From contig JABACO010000006.1 of assembly GCA_013339895.1 (NCBI GenBank), forward strand, positions 9,492,531 to 9,556,530: DNA of 64,000 nt. The letters run 5' to 3'. Positions 47,701-60,979 of this stretch are shown piece by piece (position 1 is the first letter of the stretch; each line of letters opens with the position of its first letter). The position numbers and the translations under genes are program-made. Source of the stretch: Ephydatia muelleri (lineage: Eukaryota; Porifera; Demospongiae; Spongillida; Spongillidae). The notes below the pieces were generated by a model that was not told the origin of the DNA, ran no database searches, and saw only the letters and a list, made by a program, of their open reading frames with translations.

Positions 47701-50700
47701 AAGCCAAAAGGACAGAGTGTGCAAGATGCACAGCACTGCAAATAACCAAGTCAACCAAACTTTACTGGCAATGTAGCCTGTATCCATCTTGTGAGTGGGG
47801 GTGCGCTGGAAAATCCAAGATGAAGAAGCAGGTCAAGGTGGTCATGAGCTCCTCACTAGATTGTTTCAAACAAGTGTAGACCCCACTACTGCCACCATTG
47901 TTGGTCCTGAAGTGAATTACTTAGCTGTATATGGCCTTAACAAAGTGAAGGGTGCTACTACTGCCATGCCTCTATCAATGATATAATGCATAGAGCAATG
48001 ATAGCTGCTCATAACCCATCCCGCTTAGAGCCTTTTAGCCTCTTACATATGGATGGGAAAAGGCCAGGTGGAATTAACATGGTGCCCTGGCAATGTGGTA
48101 AACTCCTTGTCTGCAATGCCATGCACCTGATCTGACACCTTTCTGCCATCTTATTCAGCTATTGCGGCTGCTGAAGCAGGGGCAGTCAGGCAGAGAACCA
48201 AAAAACACTCATGTTTGCACATCTGCCCTAGCCATTATTTCACACCTGTAGCCATTTGAGTCCTCTGGAGTTGGTACGATTACTAAAAGAAGTTGGTCAT
48301 CACCTTAAACTGGCATCTGAAGAGAGCAGTGCCTACTCATTCCTTCTCAAAGGCTCTCTCAGTTGCTGTGCAACGAGGATCTGTTATGGGCTCATTGGAT
48401 CCCACACATGATGGAAGACTTTTTTGCGTAGTTGCGTCTGTATATGTGATTTTGATTGTCTGTGTACTGTTTTACACATTAATACTTTTGTTATTTGGTT
48501 TGTATTGTTTGTTTCCTATATTATGTAATATAGAAAACAAACAATACAAACCAAATAACAATAATTTGTACGCATGCATATGCTAGCTTACCAATGGGAG
48601 AGAGAATCTCATACTGGCAGTATATAGAACCATCATCTTGCAGAATTGCAGTAGCACAGGAGTAGTTCAGTGTCACCAGATTCTCTCCAGAGGTCTCAAG
48701 GAAAGGGAGATTCAAATAGCATATTAATAATAATAAATGTTGTGTGTATGATGTCACATTGCAGAGAAAGAAAAAACCCTCGAGTTGTAGATAAGTCTGC
48801 ATTACTTGAAAAGAGCACCTTTTGATGGAAATGTGTTGAATACAATCTTAATATATTAGCTGGTGTACATGTACCTCGCTTTTTAACTGATTAGATAATG
48901 GTGAAAGTAATAAACATTTAGATGTACATATTCTTTTTCATTGTTGCCCTTTTCATAACATTTGTTATTGCACACTGAATGCACCATTGTATTGCTCTAT
49001 ATGATGCACAATTATACTGTGCTCAAAAACCTTTGGTGATAAGTAGTGCAATTTAGGAGTGGTGGCATGGACACACCCATTGGTCCTCTAACTCTGGACA
49101 CAATTAGGACTTTGAACTAGTGGTCCTGAATAATATACCAAGTCAGAGTTACACCAAATGACTTGGATTTTTACGTATGGCATCTTAAAAGTATGTCAGT
49201 CCTTCATATTGTGAGTAATTTTTCCTGTACACAAAGATGAGTAAAGTATCTTATTCTCAGGGCCATTAGTACACTTATTGAAATAATAGTCAAAGTATAT
49301 TGCCACCGAGAGATACTGAACTTACCTTTGTACTGGTGTTGAGTGGAAGAACATACCGACGAACTGATTGCCTCCTTTCATCTGGAATAAAACTGGCAGA
49401 AGAGTCAAAAAATCCAAAGTTGCAGTAACTATCATCTGTTGTGCAGCACAGATCCACCACCACATGTCCTGAAAATTGTTCAAAGGAATATTATCTATAC
49501 ACATGCACACATAGGGAGTATTGCCTATTGTATCCAATCTACGTACCATAAAATCGCCAGCATATTAAAATAAAAGATAGACCAGAAAGAGAGTGGTGAC
49601 TGATAGAATGTATAATATAATCTTCGTCAAATATTGATCCTATGTAACACAACTGTAGAATTAACAAAAATGTCAACTACATATTTGCAAATCCTAAGCT
49701 TGTAGAGTTTTGAGTAAAATGTTAATGTCATTTTTTTACACATACACTGAATTTGGTGTCAGAGATTAGCTAAAAGATTGGCAACTGTCATCCTTCTAGG
49801 CTGGATATTCTTGCACCATTAACACTAATTTGCCAAAATATCTGTAATTGCAATGTTAGCAAGAGTTTCAGTGCAGCAAGGTACATTATCATTTTGTCGT
49901 ACCATTGTCCTCATATGCATTGATGTGATGAAAGGTAAAAAAGGATTCAGTTACAAATCGCAATTCCAACTCTTGGCCAGTCTTCTTCTCAACAATGTGA
50001 AAACACACCTGACGGGAATAAACAGCAGTTACATCATGGATTACAAAACCTGCATAAACATTGACAGTTCTATTCATGTTGCATGAACCTATGTTACATC
50101 ATACTATGGAAGGTACTGTTTTGGGAAAACTAAGCAGGGTTTAATGAGCTCTAGTAATTTCATTGCCTGACCTCTGCTTCCATGTGTTAGTCTCTTTTGT
50201 TTGCCAATTTAGCCTTATGACGGACATTTACATAACATTGGTGCACAACTCAACGCATGCTGTTTGCTGGCTAGCGATCCAATTGTAATATAGCAAGGCA
50301 GAGCCCTGCTAGCTTGATCAACATTCCAGTCTGGACCATGGTACACTGGGCATCCAGTTTGATTTCAGTGTCACCCTCTTGTACTGTACTTGTCTACCTC
50401 AGGTGGTTTCATACATGCATGAACCATGCATCCTCTACCTTGGCATTCAGGCTACCCAGTTTGTGCTCTCTTTAGCCATGGGGTACCACAGCCATAGGCA
50501 CATGGGATACTCCTGCCCTTGCCCTCAATTTGTTGCCTACATTTAGGTCAACTTGGGAATGTCATCTTCCATATGGTGTGTAGGGGTGGATGCAGTGTAG
50601 GGAGTTATTAGGTTGACTATCATTTATAATGTGCAATGATTTGAATTAAGTTCAGAATGGAATGCAATAATAATTAGCTGCTGATGGATACATGCAGATC

Positions 50701-53700
50701 ATGTTACAAAACTCAATTGCAGTAGTTTGTAATATGACTGTTCTATGTATGTCTAATGCATGTTAAACTTATTGCCTATTTATATTCATAATTGTATCTT
50801 AATTGGTGAATATGCAGTCAATCACACATGTACCCTCCTCTTCTTTATCAGTGAACACAGGCTTAATCTTTCTGCCAGCTTTGCCAAACATGCGTGACCC
50901 CAAAATCAGTGGAATATTGAAATATGCTGGTTGCTCTGTAATGATGATATACTTCTCACTCATTCCAAAACTGTGGATGAAATGAACAATTATGATCAAC
51001 ATGTATTTCAGATGTTTGAAATGTTATTTAAAAGTACACAATCTTTGACCTGCCTGTGATGATAATTTGGGTACAAACCCCTTTTGACTGGAAGAGTGCA
51101 TATGATTTTTCCTTTCCTTTGTGTTGCTGTGGCTGTGGACAGAAAACGACCACATAATTACTGCTCTACCATTCAACAGCTACAACCTCAAAAGGCCTGG
51201 CACAAAATGAACTTGTGAGTTATCCACATAGGTGTCCATATCTTAAACAACGATTTTAATCATACAGGCAAGTTCTCATAAATGCTTTTTTTGCATGCAT
51301 AATTATGTACCATCATTAGTTATTTATAGTATTATTAGTATAATTATAATTATTTTATGTCCATTCATATGTATGAAGTTGAAATGGGATTATAAAATAC
51401 AAAATAAAACGTTGACCAAAATCAATACACAGAGAATTCCATACAATTGCAAAGGCAAATCACTTTCATGATGAAACAAATTCTTTGTACACTTGTACGT
51501 AAGGCAGGACTAGTGTGTACAATATTCATTGTGTAAATTAGTGCCATTATCTAGACTAAGTCAAAGAACGTTATGACCTAGTTAGTTAGTGAACTGTTCC
51601 ATGCGACTACTTGGCAAAATGATATATGACTGGTAATAGAAAATAACTCCTATTGTTCCCCTTTGTGAATCAAAGATGATTTGTCACAGGCAAATGATAA
51701 AGACTTTCTAGGAATGGGCATGATGCCCAGACCTTTGTCTTGATCAACAAAGAAATCACCATTCGTATTGTTTCATCACCTTGAGACAAGTGAAATCGTG
51801 ATATAAGAGAATATCTGGTGGTCTTTTGTCCCGTTGCAACATGAATAATATGCAAAGGACAACAGCAAATAAGTTTAAAGGGAAATGTCCACCAATTATC
51901 AATTTCAATTATGCATTGTTTCAAGAGTGAAACCTGGTAAACACAAGGTTGTATTAAAGATAGTATCAATTCTGAGTATCTGAAAGGCCTTGGAACACCT
52001 GATGTTAGTCTAGCTTGATTACTAAGAATACAGTATACTGAATACAACACTAACGACTTTGCAGAAGTTTGAATTGCTTCTAGCATCTGAAGTCATGGAC
52101 ACTGATAAATGGCTTTCTGAAATAGATAACCAAATGAACATGGACTTACCTTGGCCACTGATATCCCCATTGCTTGGCAACATAATAACACAGGTTTTAG
52201 GACGCATTTTGAAGGTGGTAGCCAGGTTGTATACTGTGCCATCAGCCTCAATGTGAGGGTGACCTGTAGCCCCATTTATTGCAACATACTTGGATAGGTT
52301 TATCTGCATAAGCAACAAATCGAAAGGAAGTGCTTGGTTAGTGGCATCTATAATATCTGCTTGACACCTATAAACCTTTAATTAATGACCCACCCTAATA
52401 TAATTCTGCAAAGAGGAGAGGGATAATTTGGGTGGAGGTATACCATGCAAGATGGCACTCGAAGTATTTTCGTTGTGTTAGCAAAATATCAGCAGGTGGA
52501 TGCTACTGCTCATATTAAATAGGAGAGGAAGGGGTAATCTAGATTGCTGTATTGGTTTTTCATGTTACTAACTCTTATACAACAATTTAAGAGCAGTTTT
52601 GTCTGTCTAAATAGTAATAAGAGGAGGTCATCCCATGTGAACACAAATCTGGTGATTATTTAGATCCAATACTGCCAAAGAAACTGATGAAAAATTTATC
52701 ATGCATCTTCAAACATTGTATAGCTGTACTTTGTATTTATGAAATGCCAGTTGATGCAATTCTCTATGTGCCCTCCATCTAAGAAATAGGCCACTATCCC
52801 AATACATAGCAACAAATATACAGAATAATAATATTAATACTTTATGCATGCTTACCCTATCCTTAGTGTCCAGTGTAATGGGATCAATGATGTGTATGAT
52901 ATTGCTTTCTTGAGCAACAACTATGTCATCACCAAGTGGATATAGATTAAAATTGTTGTTGTCAGAAGGTTCATAATTTGGTGAAAGCATCTGTAAAGTG
53001 GCCTTCATCCTGCAGGATGGAAGCATTTACTTGATCTCTAGAATACAGACGTAATTTAAAGCAGCAAAATTGTGATATTTTTAAGAATATGGTGACTGTT
53101 GCTCACAGATTCTGTTAATGTGGACACAATCATCAGCTTGGGGAAGGGGAATGGGATGGTTGTGGCACAGGTCTGTAACAAACAACTCACAGAAGAAGCT
53201 ATAAACAGACATAAATACACAAATTCTACTCAGATTTTAAGCAGAATGTCACATAAGGTAATATCAGTAGCAATCTTGTAATCATTAACACTATTTACTG
53301 CAATTGAAGAACACTTTTGTCTAAATGTTTTCTTTATGTACTGTCTATGAAGCACAATTTTATCTCATTGCATCTTAAGCAGCACACACACATAAATCAA
53401 AGGACAAGTGCATAAGTCTGACAGCAGCAGTTAAGCCGATCACATATATACCTACTTCGCAGATATCCAACTTTATTATCATAATTGTTACAGAAGATAC
53501 ACACCTGTATATTTACGATGAACAATCACCTTTGGAGAAGTGTTTTGCGTGGGTCAGGATATGCCAAAGTTCCAAACTCAGAAACCACAATTCTATTGGC
53601 TGCAGTGTTCGTTTTGAATGTTTTGCTGTGCAGGTAGTGGCTTCTGTAATGAATTTTGCCTACACATGAATAAATATTTATTGCATTGAAGCATACAATT

Positions 53701-55278
53701 GTCTCGACATGGTTACAGGATGCCCTGATCAACCATTGTGTTCATCCAAATGTGAACTGTGCACACTTCCAATATGTTGGTTTTTATATGAATATTTTAA
53801 TGTGCAGATAAAATGGGTGACTTTAGAGAATGAATTGGTCAATGTAGACGTATTTTGATACAGACAAGACATATTTTCTAGACAAGAAAACCACTCTTTA
53901 CTTATATTTAGATTATTAGAGTTTGCCAGAAAACCAACATGGATTCAAGTTGGTCAGATATAATTAGCCCAAAAGGGCATAGCAATGGATTGCATTGAAT
54001 ACAATTATGTGCATTGACAATTAAAGTCCTATTTATGTTACACTGCTTTCAGTTGTACATAAAGACAATAAAGGAAAATTCCTTTAAAATAAATCCAGCT
54101 TACTAATTAACTTTCAATTATTATATTATGTAATAATAATGTGGGAAGAAATTATGTCATAAACAAATAATGGGCCAGAAACACCTGAGCAATTGCCTCA
54201 TTACACAACTGACAAATGAGGCAAAATAAACTGACAACTGAGGCAAAATGAACCGACAAATGAAGCAAAATGAACCAACAAGTGAGGCAATTGCTCAGGC
54301 ACTGCTGGACCATGCTTTGCTTGCCATAACCCTTGAATTTTGAATACGTTTTTTACCGCATAATTGTAAATATTTTGTTTGTAAAGCAAATATTTACTTA
54401 GGCACAAAAAAACATATGGACATGTCTCGAATGTTTTTTTAATAGTTTTATTAAATTTCAGTCAGATAATTTGTTAATAAAATCAAACCATTCATTCAAT
54501 GTTAAATGACCCTCCATATTCAAGTTACAATTAAATGACAATTAGTAAACTTTTATAATAGTTACTTTAATTATGTAATTCTACTGCTGAGTTACTAATG
54601 GTGAAACATTTGATTTTTGTAAATTTGATTATGAGTCGTTTTGCATATTTATTTAACAATGAATGAAAAATATAATTTTTTATTAAACTAGTTATTACGA
54701 CTAATATAAATTGTTGTGGTGAATTTTTATTGAAATTCCCATTATTGTGGGACATCCTGTAAAAATACTGACAATTCTTCCTTCATGGGAGATTCATATG
54801 CCTTTCATTTTTCACTTTGCACATATTAAGATATTATTATCATTAATGGCATTAATTTACACCACAAAGATGCATAGGGAGTTTAATCGCAATCTATATT
54901 AAAGCACTACATGTAATTTTGTTACAAAACCTCAACTAGAACACGTACCCAGTAGTAGATGATAATCCTATTTGAATCACCTCCTCCCCATGTTTGTAGC
55001 TTTAGTTCATAACACCATGAAGAACGTGGATGATCATGTATATGTTTGAGTCATTCTTTGCCCCTCCCCCATCCCCACATCTACCTCCATTTTGATCATG
55101 CCCTAGTTGATGTGTACATATCATATGAAACAAAATAAAATTGATGTACCTTTATTGATGGTGAAGCTATGGAGCAGTGACTGTCCATCAAACCAGTGGT
55201 TGTATTTTGTATCACCAAACTCAAACAGCCCTGGTCCAACACGCAGTAGTCTTCCCCCAATCCATGCAGGAATAGAAC
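44732..55278 (-). CDS. carotenoid cleavage oxygenase (BCO/RPE65 family)
   Basis: Twelve exons, all in phase: 55150-55278, 53530-53659, 52856-53009, 52150-52303, 51054-51132, 50826-50970, 49903-50008, 49326-49468, 48592-48694, 45225-45307, 44959-45070 and 44732-44895 (stop). They encode 499 aa from the GSIPAW... segment to the C-terminus; only a short N-terminus is missing. The four iron-binding His of the family are present in [30 protein letters not shown] and [23 protein letters not shown] and [16 protein letters not shown] are further signatures. The enzyme is a soluble or membrane-associated non-heme Fe(II) dioxygenase cleaving carotenoids to apocarotenoids or retinal. Subtype is not resolvable by eye. 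One donor is GC (CAG|GCAGGT at 51053); the donor at 50825 is a weak GTGATT. Introns contain retroelement fragments. Confidence 0.93.
47060..48430 (+). mobile_element. reverse-transcriptase fragment in oxygenase intron
   Basis: Broken frames give an RT palm-like CIFNLDDG (the YLDDG box), then [12 protein letters not shown], then [17 protein letters not shown] and [13 protein letters not shown]. This order matches the C-terminal half of a family of metazoan RT elements that end in an endonuclease-like domain. Many stops and frameshifts: a dead copy, antisense to the oxygenase gene. Confidence 0.65.
48488..48561. repeat. ~36-bp-arm hairpin 30 bp from an exon donor
   Basis: TTGTTATTTGGTTTGTATTG and the sequence following it are inverted at 48526-48561 with one mismatch and a 2-nt spacer. 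It lies at the 3' edge of the RT fragment and just inside the intron that starts at 48591 on the minus strand. Confidence 0.85.
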
Positions 55279-55729
55279 CTATTGAAATGAAATATTGCTA
55301 TCATTTATGTTTCATATGCAACCATAGTAGCCTTCAAACCAAGCCTAAAACAGGATCACAAGTGCTGCATTTCAAGAGCACCATTGCATTTATGTATTTC
55401 AGCACTGACTAGACAAGTTTACATTCTAAACAATCCAGAGTAAGACAAAATCATGCTTATACTAATTTTCAATTTCTGTCTGCCAGTGTGTGTATGTGTA
55501 TGTGTGCAATGTCTGTGTTGCCATCAATAGGAGTTTAGCAGGAGCATTCATTTTATCATATGGTATGATTTTAAAGTGCAGCTGCAGATAGAATGGCAGC
55601 AAGCGAATGTGAAATCATTGAAACTCTAAGCGATATGATTTCTGCCAGATTCACTTTTCACATTAATTATTGTATGAACACCTTCTTTCCAAACGAACAA
55701 AACAAGTAGCAGACATGGTGGTGATGTGG

Positions 55730-56345
55730 TTGCACGGCACAACGGCTTGCGAGATATCTTTGCCAACTTCTGTCGTCGGGCCCACCTTTCTGTGCAGGTC
55801 GAAGTAGGGTATGGATTAGCTAGGGACCATATCAACTCCCGTCCTGCAGATATCCTGGTTCAGGGATGGGACAGGGGAAAGCCAGCAGCTTATGACATTA
55901 CGGTCACTTCACCCCTTACTCCCGTATCCCTGAACAATGCCAGTGCATCGATGGGGCAGCAGCATATGCTGCTGAATGCAGAAAGCATGCAGCCAATGAC
56001 ACCAGGTGCCAGAAGTTGGGATGGTTATGTATCCCCTTAGCTGTGGAAACGTATGGCAATTGGGGGAAGGAGGCTCAGAGTGTTTTTTCCCGGCTCGCTT
56101 CTCTGCTTTCCATCAGCCAGGCCATCCCCAAACCCAAAATGTTGTCTGAAATCTATAGCCGCCTCAACACGTCCCTGGTGAGGTCTGTGGCATGGGAAGG
56201 GAAGCTGTCCAAGGGTAGGTTAGTGGAACTGTAAGTAGAACTGTAGATTCATTAAAATAAATAGTATAGCAATAATGTGCATGTATTGTACATGTATGTA
56301 TTCATGTATATCATTAATAATAATAAATAATATTATACAGAAAGC
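55730..56345 (+). mobile_element. RT element 3' fragment with RPADI endonuclease-like domain
   Basis: Encodes LRDIFANFCRRA, SRPADILVQGWDRGKPAAYD, ITVTSPLTPV, then (after a frame change) IPLAVETYGNWGKEAQ and SRLNTSLVRSVA. It ends in a TAATAATAAATAA tail (56315-56335). The RPAD...GKPAA.D pattern resembles the PD-(D/E)XK-type endonuclease found behind some RTs (inference). A 5'-truncated insertion in the first oxygenase intron if the exon at 57980 is real. Confidence 0.65.
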
Positions 56346-56610
56346 ACACAGCCAATGACCCTAAATGTGCTGAAATAGGCTGGAGGTGTGTGCCTCTAGC
56401 AGTAGAAACTTATTGCAATTGAGGTGAGGAAGCAAGAAGAACCTTCACTCTACTGGCCACATGCTTGGCCTTTGGGGCTCTTCCTCATTTCGTAAAGCCA
56501 GGGTGATCAGTGACATGTTTGGAAGGCTAAATATCACCCTGGTTACAGCCATAGCAAGGGCCATACTGGCTAGGAATGTGATCCCTACTGACTTTAATTA
56601 AATAATAACT
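56340..56610 (+). mobile_element. second RT element 3' fragment, adjacent
   Basis: Encodes KCAEIGWRCVPLAVETY followed by GEEARRTFTLLA and a degenerate tail resembling the preceding copy's C-terminus. It starts directly at the A-rich tail of the first fragment, so the two are tandem remnants in the same orientation. Confidence 0.55.
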
Positions 56611-56879
56611 TGTAGTATATAGATTTATTAGAACTTATTACTGTGCATAATGTAATGGAGTTTTGGGCCGAGAAGCAGAATGTTTCATACAACTCCTTGC
56701 TGACAAAATAGCTCTAAAATGGCATATGCTGAAGTTGCAGGATGGATACGAGTCAGGCTGTCCTTTGCCATTCTGAGGGCTACCAATGTATGTCTTCGAG
56801 GATCCAGAATCAAATGGAGAAGTGGAACAGGATTTGATGATGGAGCTGGACTACCGGACCTTACATGAAAATGTTGAGA

Positions 56880-56980
56880 TGTGTGTGTGTGTGTGTGTGT
56901 GTATGTGTGTGTGTGTGTATGTGTGTGTGTGTGTATGTGTGTGTGTGTATGTGTGTGTGTATGTGTGTGTGTGTGTATAA
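56880..56980. repeat. (GT)n microsatellite with GTAT interruptions
   Basis: About 100 bp of GT repeats regularly broken by ATGT. A short (AAT)n tract follows at 57106-57120. Confidence 0.9.
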
Positions 56981-57124
56981 ATGTGTGCTTGTGTGTTTAT
57001 CTACATACTGTTATCTTTCTTTATGAAGTATGCATGTATCCTTTGTATTTAACTGCTCTTGTGATATATATGAAATATACATGTAGTAGATAAATTTATT
57101 AGAAATAATAATAATAATAAACAT

Positions 57125-57979
57125 GCCACGAACTACTTGCAGAGAAACGAATTCAAACAACCGTACATATACAGATCATGTACCTATCAATGTCAACCCC
57201 GTCCCCCCCAGTACGAGCTTAGGTGGGAGATAGGGAGATATCGATTGCATTAGTTCAAACTGTCCGACCCTGAGGGCAATATGACTATGTAAAATTTCAT
57301 GTTAAACGCCCGTATGTTTTCAAACTCCCCGAGTCCTAAAGAATACTCCGCGTCAACTAATATCAAATCCCCTGATATCTCCGACCCTGCCCCGTACGGT
57401 ACGGGGGTTGACATTGATGGGTGCATTACCGCGCTGACTTCGCAACTCATAGATCAGCACGTGACAAAAAAAAAATTGGAACCATAAAGGCATTGCTAGC
57501 TAAATACTTCATGACGCAGCAATGCTGGCATATAGGCAAGATTGAGTATGGGGTGGGTAGCGCTCGGTATGGCACCGACGGCGGCCTCACAAAAATTGTA
57601 AGACGGGTGAAAGTTGAGACGGGTGCGATTTTATTCCGCAGGCGCCTTCGGCGTCCCCCAAACCCCCAAATACTTCCCTTAACGCACTGCTCCGTTGATT
57701 TTGGCTCTGGCATGTGCACTTTTTTCACTGACCTTTGACTTTCCCTTCAACTACATCCGGATGCTCACGTACGGTTACACTTCTTGCTATGGTGCTGTTT
57801 CTCCGAACCATCATAATTGCGCTTGAACCAATCTGACATCGCACGATCCAGCCACGCATGCCTGCAAACAAACCATTCAAAGCTCTAGATATTCATTCAA
57901 GTTGCAACATGCACATTCTTAGATTACGTCGCGTGTGTGCGTTGGATAACTTAACAAATCGGCCTTCAACGGCACTCAC
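57125..57979. other. no gene recognised
   Basis: Overlapping open frames at 57250-57738 on both strands show no domains. A local palindromic region lies near 57390-57410 (CCGTACGGTACGG). Confidence 0.35.
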
Positions 57980-58018
57980 CTGCAATGTTAAAATCTTTGT
58001 CCTCGGGTTCAAATTTCG
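57980..58018 (-). other. candidate upstream exon of the carotenoid oxygenase
   Basis: On the minus strand a short frame KFEPEDKDFNIAG ends at a strong donor CAG|GTGAGT in exactly the phase needed to join GSIPAW at 55278, and the peptide fits the family position just before the IPEW-type motif. An in-frame stop just upstream means an acceptor (AGTAAG) and a further 5' exon would be required. Confidence 0.4.
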
Positions 58019-58822
58019 ACGCTTACTGCTGAATATGTAATATTGATTAAGGTCGTGCACTTAAACAAAAGGTGTGATGCGTGCATGTAACCGCCATTTT
58101 TGAGCTCAATACTATTTTTGCTTGTACTAACAGCTGCTGCGTCTACAGGATGGGAACCACGTCTAGTGACGAATTTGGGGCGCAAATGGGGAACTAATGA
58201 TATATTAATTCATGCATGAATCCTCGCTTGAGTGGTGGCGGGGGCCAGGAAAACATTACAAAGACCTTGCGGCATTCTTCATTGCATGGTAGCGATAATG
58301 TCCACCTTGCTACCTTGCTTTAAGCATCACATTGACAATATATACCTGCAGGGTTATGCGCTCATGCTCATGCATCCGTTATTATAGCTTCTAATTCAGA
58401 ACTTTCCATTCCCCCACTGATATGATCACATTTTAAGCTTGTTATTTTAGTAAGGGGCTGTTCGTAATTACGCCACATTCATCGAGTGTCTATAATGTCC
58501 CATTATTAGCATTCACTAAGGGTGACTAGACATTCTCAGTAGACTGTCTGAACCATAATTAAGGCATTGTTGTACAGTTTGTGAGTATGTATTGAGTCAA
58601 ATAATCGAGGAGCATATTTGTCCTTGGAGAAGAGTACATGGGTTGGTATGTTGACTGCAATTAAGGATCACTTTTAGAATGTCTCCCAACCAATGAAAAT
58701 GCATGGATAGTACTTAACCAATAGGAAAGCAGGGATAGTTGTCCAATACAAATGCAGGGTGTTATCCAATCAAAATGTACCTAAAAAGTATTTTTAAAAA
58801 TTAAGGGGTATACATTTCCACT
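58019..58822. other. upstream region, no gene recognised
   Basis: Could hold the oxygenase promoter and first exon. A near-tandem motif ACCAAT(G/A)...AATGCA recurs three times between 58687 and 58775 next to the transposase start. Confidence 0.35.
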
Positions 58823-59850
58823 ATGCCACAAGTACCAAGACTGTCAATTGAACAAAGAGTTGCCACTGTGAGGCTGTACTTTTGTAATGGAAAGAATGCC
58901 TATCTTACTGTAAGCTTGTTCCGAAGGGAGTATCCTAATTACAGGACACTATGCAGTAGCACAGTTCTGAGGGTGGTGTCCAAATTTGTGAAGCATGGCA
59001 CAGTGCAGGATCGGCTGAAAACGAACTGTGGAAGAAAGAAAACTGTTCAGGTGCCAAGGAACGTTGGCATCATTGCTCAGAAAATGCGGCAGACCCCAAC
59101 ACTGAGCATAAGAAGACTCCATCTAGGGACAGGATTGAGATGATCAAGTGTGATGCTCAGGAAGACCCTGAAGATGAAGGCCTATAGGCGGCTCTAGTAT
59201 GGCTCTATTGCCAGGTGACATTGACAAGAGAGTCAAGTGGGCAGAAGATTACCTTAGAAGCAGCTGAGAGGGACTTCACCTACCCTGACTACATCTTGTG
59301 GACAACGGATGAAGCAATCTTCCACTTGGATCGACACATTAACAGGCATAATGCTGTAATACGGTCAGTCCAGAACCCACATGCTTTTATGGAATGCAGC
59401 AATCAGAAGAAGGCTGGTGTGATGGTCTGGGCTGGGCTGATCAAAGACTTTATCATTGGCCCTTTCTTCATCAATGGAAGTGTCACAGGGCAAGTGTACC
59501 TTCAGCTACTAAAGCAGAGGGTGTGGCCAGCCCTGCAAGTTATCATGGGGAAGAAGAAGAATTTGTTGTTTTCCAGCATGATGGAGCATCAGGAAAGCTG
59601 GAGGACAGATGGATGGGCAGAGGGGGACCCATACCATGGCCAGCACGAAGTCCTGATCTATCTCCATTGGACTTCTGGCTTTGGGGTTACCTGAGTGTAT
59701 GCAAATGCGGTGACAACATTGGACGAACTAAGACAGGCAATCACTGACGAGATGCATGCAGGCCATTCTGGCCACTATGGTCCACAACTGGTGCGACACT
59801 GGGGGTAGCACGAAAGGCAGGATTACTGCTCTCAATTGATGGGCTGCAGT
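58823..59850 (+). pseudogene. Tc1/mariner-superfamily transposase, broken
   Basis: ATG 58823 opens a paired helix-turn-helix N-terminus (LSIEQRVATVRLYF...FVKHGTVQDRLKTNCGRKK) that hits a stop at 59141. The catalytic part continues in other frames: LWTTDEAIFHLD with the first Asp, GVMVWAGLIKDFIIGPFF, FQHDGA with the second Asp, and GRGGPIPWPARSPDLSPLDF with the third. Between FQHDGA and GRGG several residues normally present (the ...HW...VR... segment) are missing, an internal deletion. At least three frame changes. TIRs were not identified. Confidence 0.85.
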
Positions 59851-60119
59851 TAGGTTCACGACATAATTGACCTTACTAACCTTGATAACATTGTACATGT
59901 ACCTGTTTAGTCTCATTATTGTATTATACTTCTCAATGTGGTTGAATGCACATAGTAAGCATATAGTAGTGCTGTATCGTACATGGGTATTTATACAGAC
60001 TCATCCATAATATTTGGCGAGAAGACAACTTACTACTGCTAGGAAAATTTTGATAAACAGCTTGATTATTATGTTAAGTGAAATTGAAATACAGTGGATG
60101 GCTAGGAAATACAGCAATT

Positions 60120-60970
60120 TGAATTTGTGTGTGTTTGTGTGTGTGTGTTTGTATTTGTGTGTGTTTGTATGTGTGTGTTTGTGCGTGTGTTAGTGTGTGT
60201 GTGTGTTTGTGTGTTTGTGTGTGTTTGTGTGTGTAAGTGTGTGCAAGGATGTAATGGTTTAAGGTTATTCAGAATATTTCTGCATGGGGTGTGACAATGT
60301 GGTAAAGATGATTAGCTATTGCGTAGTTTGCATGTTATGAAGTGGGTTCGCTCTTAAGGCACTGCATCAGACACTAGTAAGAGTGTACGTTTAAGTCAGA
60401 AATGGGATTATAATCAATTACATTCAAACTGTGGCAAAGTATTACATTTAGTCGTTGGTATGTGATGTGTGTGTTGATTCGAAAGCCTTGTTTTTGGAGT
60501 ATCCATTGTTTGTGTGTGTGTTTTTTGTGTGTGTATTTGTGTGTGTTTGTATGTGTTTGTATGTGTGTGGTGTACGTGTTTGTGTGTGTTTTTATGTGTG
60601 TGTTTGTGTGTGATTTTGTTTGTGTGTGTTAATGTGTGTATGTGTATGTGTATGTGTGTGCATTTGTGTGTGTTGTGTGATGTGTGTGTGCATGTGTGTG
60701 TATGTGTGTGTAAGGATATGATTTTATGGTTATTCAGAAATTATTTAGATATCTGGGTGGGGTGTGACAATATGGTAGGTATTTTGAGATGATTAATATG
60801 GCATGTGAATTTGCGTAGCTGCAATTGTATGAAGTGGGTTTGTTCTTTTAAGGCACTGCATCAGACACTAGTAACAGTGTACATTTAAGTCAGAAATGGG
60901 ATTACGATCAATTACATTCAAGGTATTACGTATTTCGGTTGTTGGTATGTGATGTGTGTGTTGGTTCGAA
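60120..60970. repeat. tandem duplication of a (GT)n-plus-unique unit
   Basis: A GT-rich block (60127-60240) plus about 240 bp of unique sequence (60245-60485) is repeated as a GT-rich block (60500-60712) plus 60715-60970. Shared segments include GGGTGTGACAATRTGGTA, GGCACTGCATCAGACACTAG and TAAGTCAGAAATGGGATTA. The copies differ by substitutions and indels. Confidence 0.85.
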
Positions 60971-60979
60971 AGCTTTGAG

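Noticed and set aside
57250..57738. First exon of the carotenoid oxygenase
   Set aside because: None of the frames resembles the family N-terminus and no donor fits the phase; the 57980-58018 segment fits better.
60514..60792. Val/Cys-rich secreted protein frame
   Set aside because: Translation of a GT-rich repeat inside a tandem duplication.
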